DNA of 5,885 bases, taken from NCBI GenBank assembly GCA_002405565.1, contig DHMB01000066.1, forward strand, positions 17,364-23,248. The letters are read 5' to 3'. The number at the start of each line of letters is the position of its first letter. The first letter of the stretch is position 1. This document shows, piece after piece, positions 5,342 through 5,885 of this stretch. The notes under the pieces are model-generated. The model ran no database searches, was not told the origin of the DNA, and saw only the letters and a list, made by a program, of their open reading frames with translations. Source of the DNA: Clostridiales bacterium UBA4653. Its GTDB lineage: Bacteria; Bacillota; Clostridia; Oscillospirales; CAG-272. The position numbers and the translations under genes were made by a program.

Positions 5342-5885
5342 TTTGCCTCCGTCCCGTCCGCCGCAAACAGCTCGTCGAGCGTGCCGAAGCGGTAGCCCTC
5401 GCTTTCAAGTGATGTGAGAAGGCTGTCGAGAATGTCGGCATTTGTTTTCGACGTCGGGTGCAAAAGGATAACCGCGCCGTTATGGACGTTGTCGAGTATC
5501 AGCTTTTTCGCCTTTTCGGGCTCGGGTTGACGGTTGTTGTCCCAGTCCGCATAGGCAAGGCTCCAGAGCACTGTTTTGTATCCCAGCTCCTGCGCCCAGC
5601 GGAGATTTTCCTCCGAAAATCTTCCCTCCGGCGGACGGTAATATTTTCTGACGGTCACTCCCGTCGTCTCATTGACAACCGTCTCCAGCTTATTAAGCTC
5701 TTCCGCAAATTCCTCTTTCGAGAGCTTTGTCATATCCTTGTGACGCGCCGTATGATTGCAGACAAAATGCCCTTCCTCCTCCATGCGACGGACAAGGTCT
5801 CCGTTGCGCTTTGCGAGGTTATCCAGAATGAAAAACGCACCCTTTGCGTTGTGCTTTGCAAGCGCGTCAAGCACCCTTGCGACAT
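5338..5885 (-). CDS. pdaA: PdaA-like peptidoglycan deacetylase, C-terminal part (5' end outside window)
   Basis: PdaA removes the acetyl group from muramic acid residues, a step in making muramic delta-lactam in spore cortex. About 181 residues are visible; the first NodB motif (TFD-type) lies outside the window. Present are NHTARH (His codons at 5754 and 5742, the metal pair), YYRPPEGRFSEENL, KTVLWSLAYADWDNN and GAVILLHPTSKTNADILDSLL. The block WSLAYxDW with LLHxxSKxNA is characteristic of the PdaA branch rather than generic NodB enzymes. A Pro sits where PdaA has Thr after LLH. The frame is open to the window edge, and the GTG at 5874 is not a plausible true start since homology continues upstream. 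It is the promoter-proximal gene of the pair with the secreted deacetylase downstream. An organism with this gene probably forms, or descends from, spore formers. Confidence 0.88.
   Translation of the reverse strand, partial: VARVLDALAKHNAKGAFFILDNLAKRNGDLVRRMEEEGHFVCNHTARHKDMTKLSKEEFAEELNKLETVVNETTGVTVRKYYRPPEGRFSEENLRWAQELGYKTVLWSLAYADWDNNRQPEPEKAKKLILDNVHNGAVILLHPTSKTNADILDSLLTSLESEGYRFGTLDELFAADGTEAK

Overview
The window looks like a chromosomal segment of a low-GC-lineage Gram-positive bacterium, most likely an anaerobic member of the Clostridia with a moderately GC-rich genome. The evidence is the Clostridia-type monofunctional aspartokinase, an ECF-type S component, a PdaA-like spore-cortex deacetylase, strong AGGAGG-type ribosome binding sites, and AT-rich intergenic DNA between more GC-rich genes. 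PdaA is typical of endospore formers, so sporulation ability is suggested but not shown.

Layout. Positions 1-1544 (minus strand) hold the N-terminal 514 codons of secA. A divergent intergenic region follows, with a probable secA promoter and, on the plus strand, a very good sigma-A promoter (TTTACA, 17 bp, extended -10 TATAAT). Just upstream of that promoter lies a 13/14 match to the Bacillus-type LexA (SOS) box. The promoter drives two small genes. The first encodes a coiled-coil protein with a C-terminal membrane segment, of the XhlA/holin-associated type. The second encodes a small protein of the LL-H type holin family. No endolysin is present. A 13-bp hairpin terminator closes this unit. 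Next comes a two-gene unit of aspartate kinase and an ECF transporter S component, ended by a symmetric terminator. That terminator is shared with a convergent minus-strand pair: a PdaA-like deacetylase (5' end outside the window) and a secreted polysaccharide deacetylase, coupled by an ATGA overlap.

How they work together. secA (protein export), the aspartokinase/transporter pair and the deacetylase pair look like ordinary housekeeping or envelope functions. The unusual part is the phage-like XhlA/holin pair, which sits as its own transcription unit between housekeeping genes with an apparent SOS operator. This suggests a domesticated, DNA-damage-responsive membrane-permeabilising or export module. 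The family assignments rest on recognised sequence patterns. The SOS control and the domesticated role are inference.
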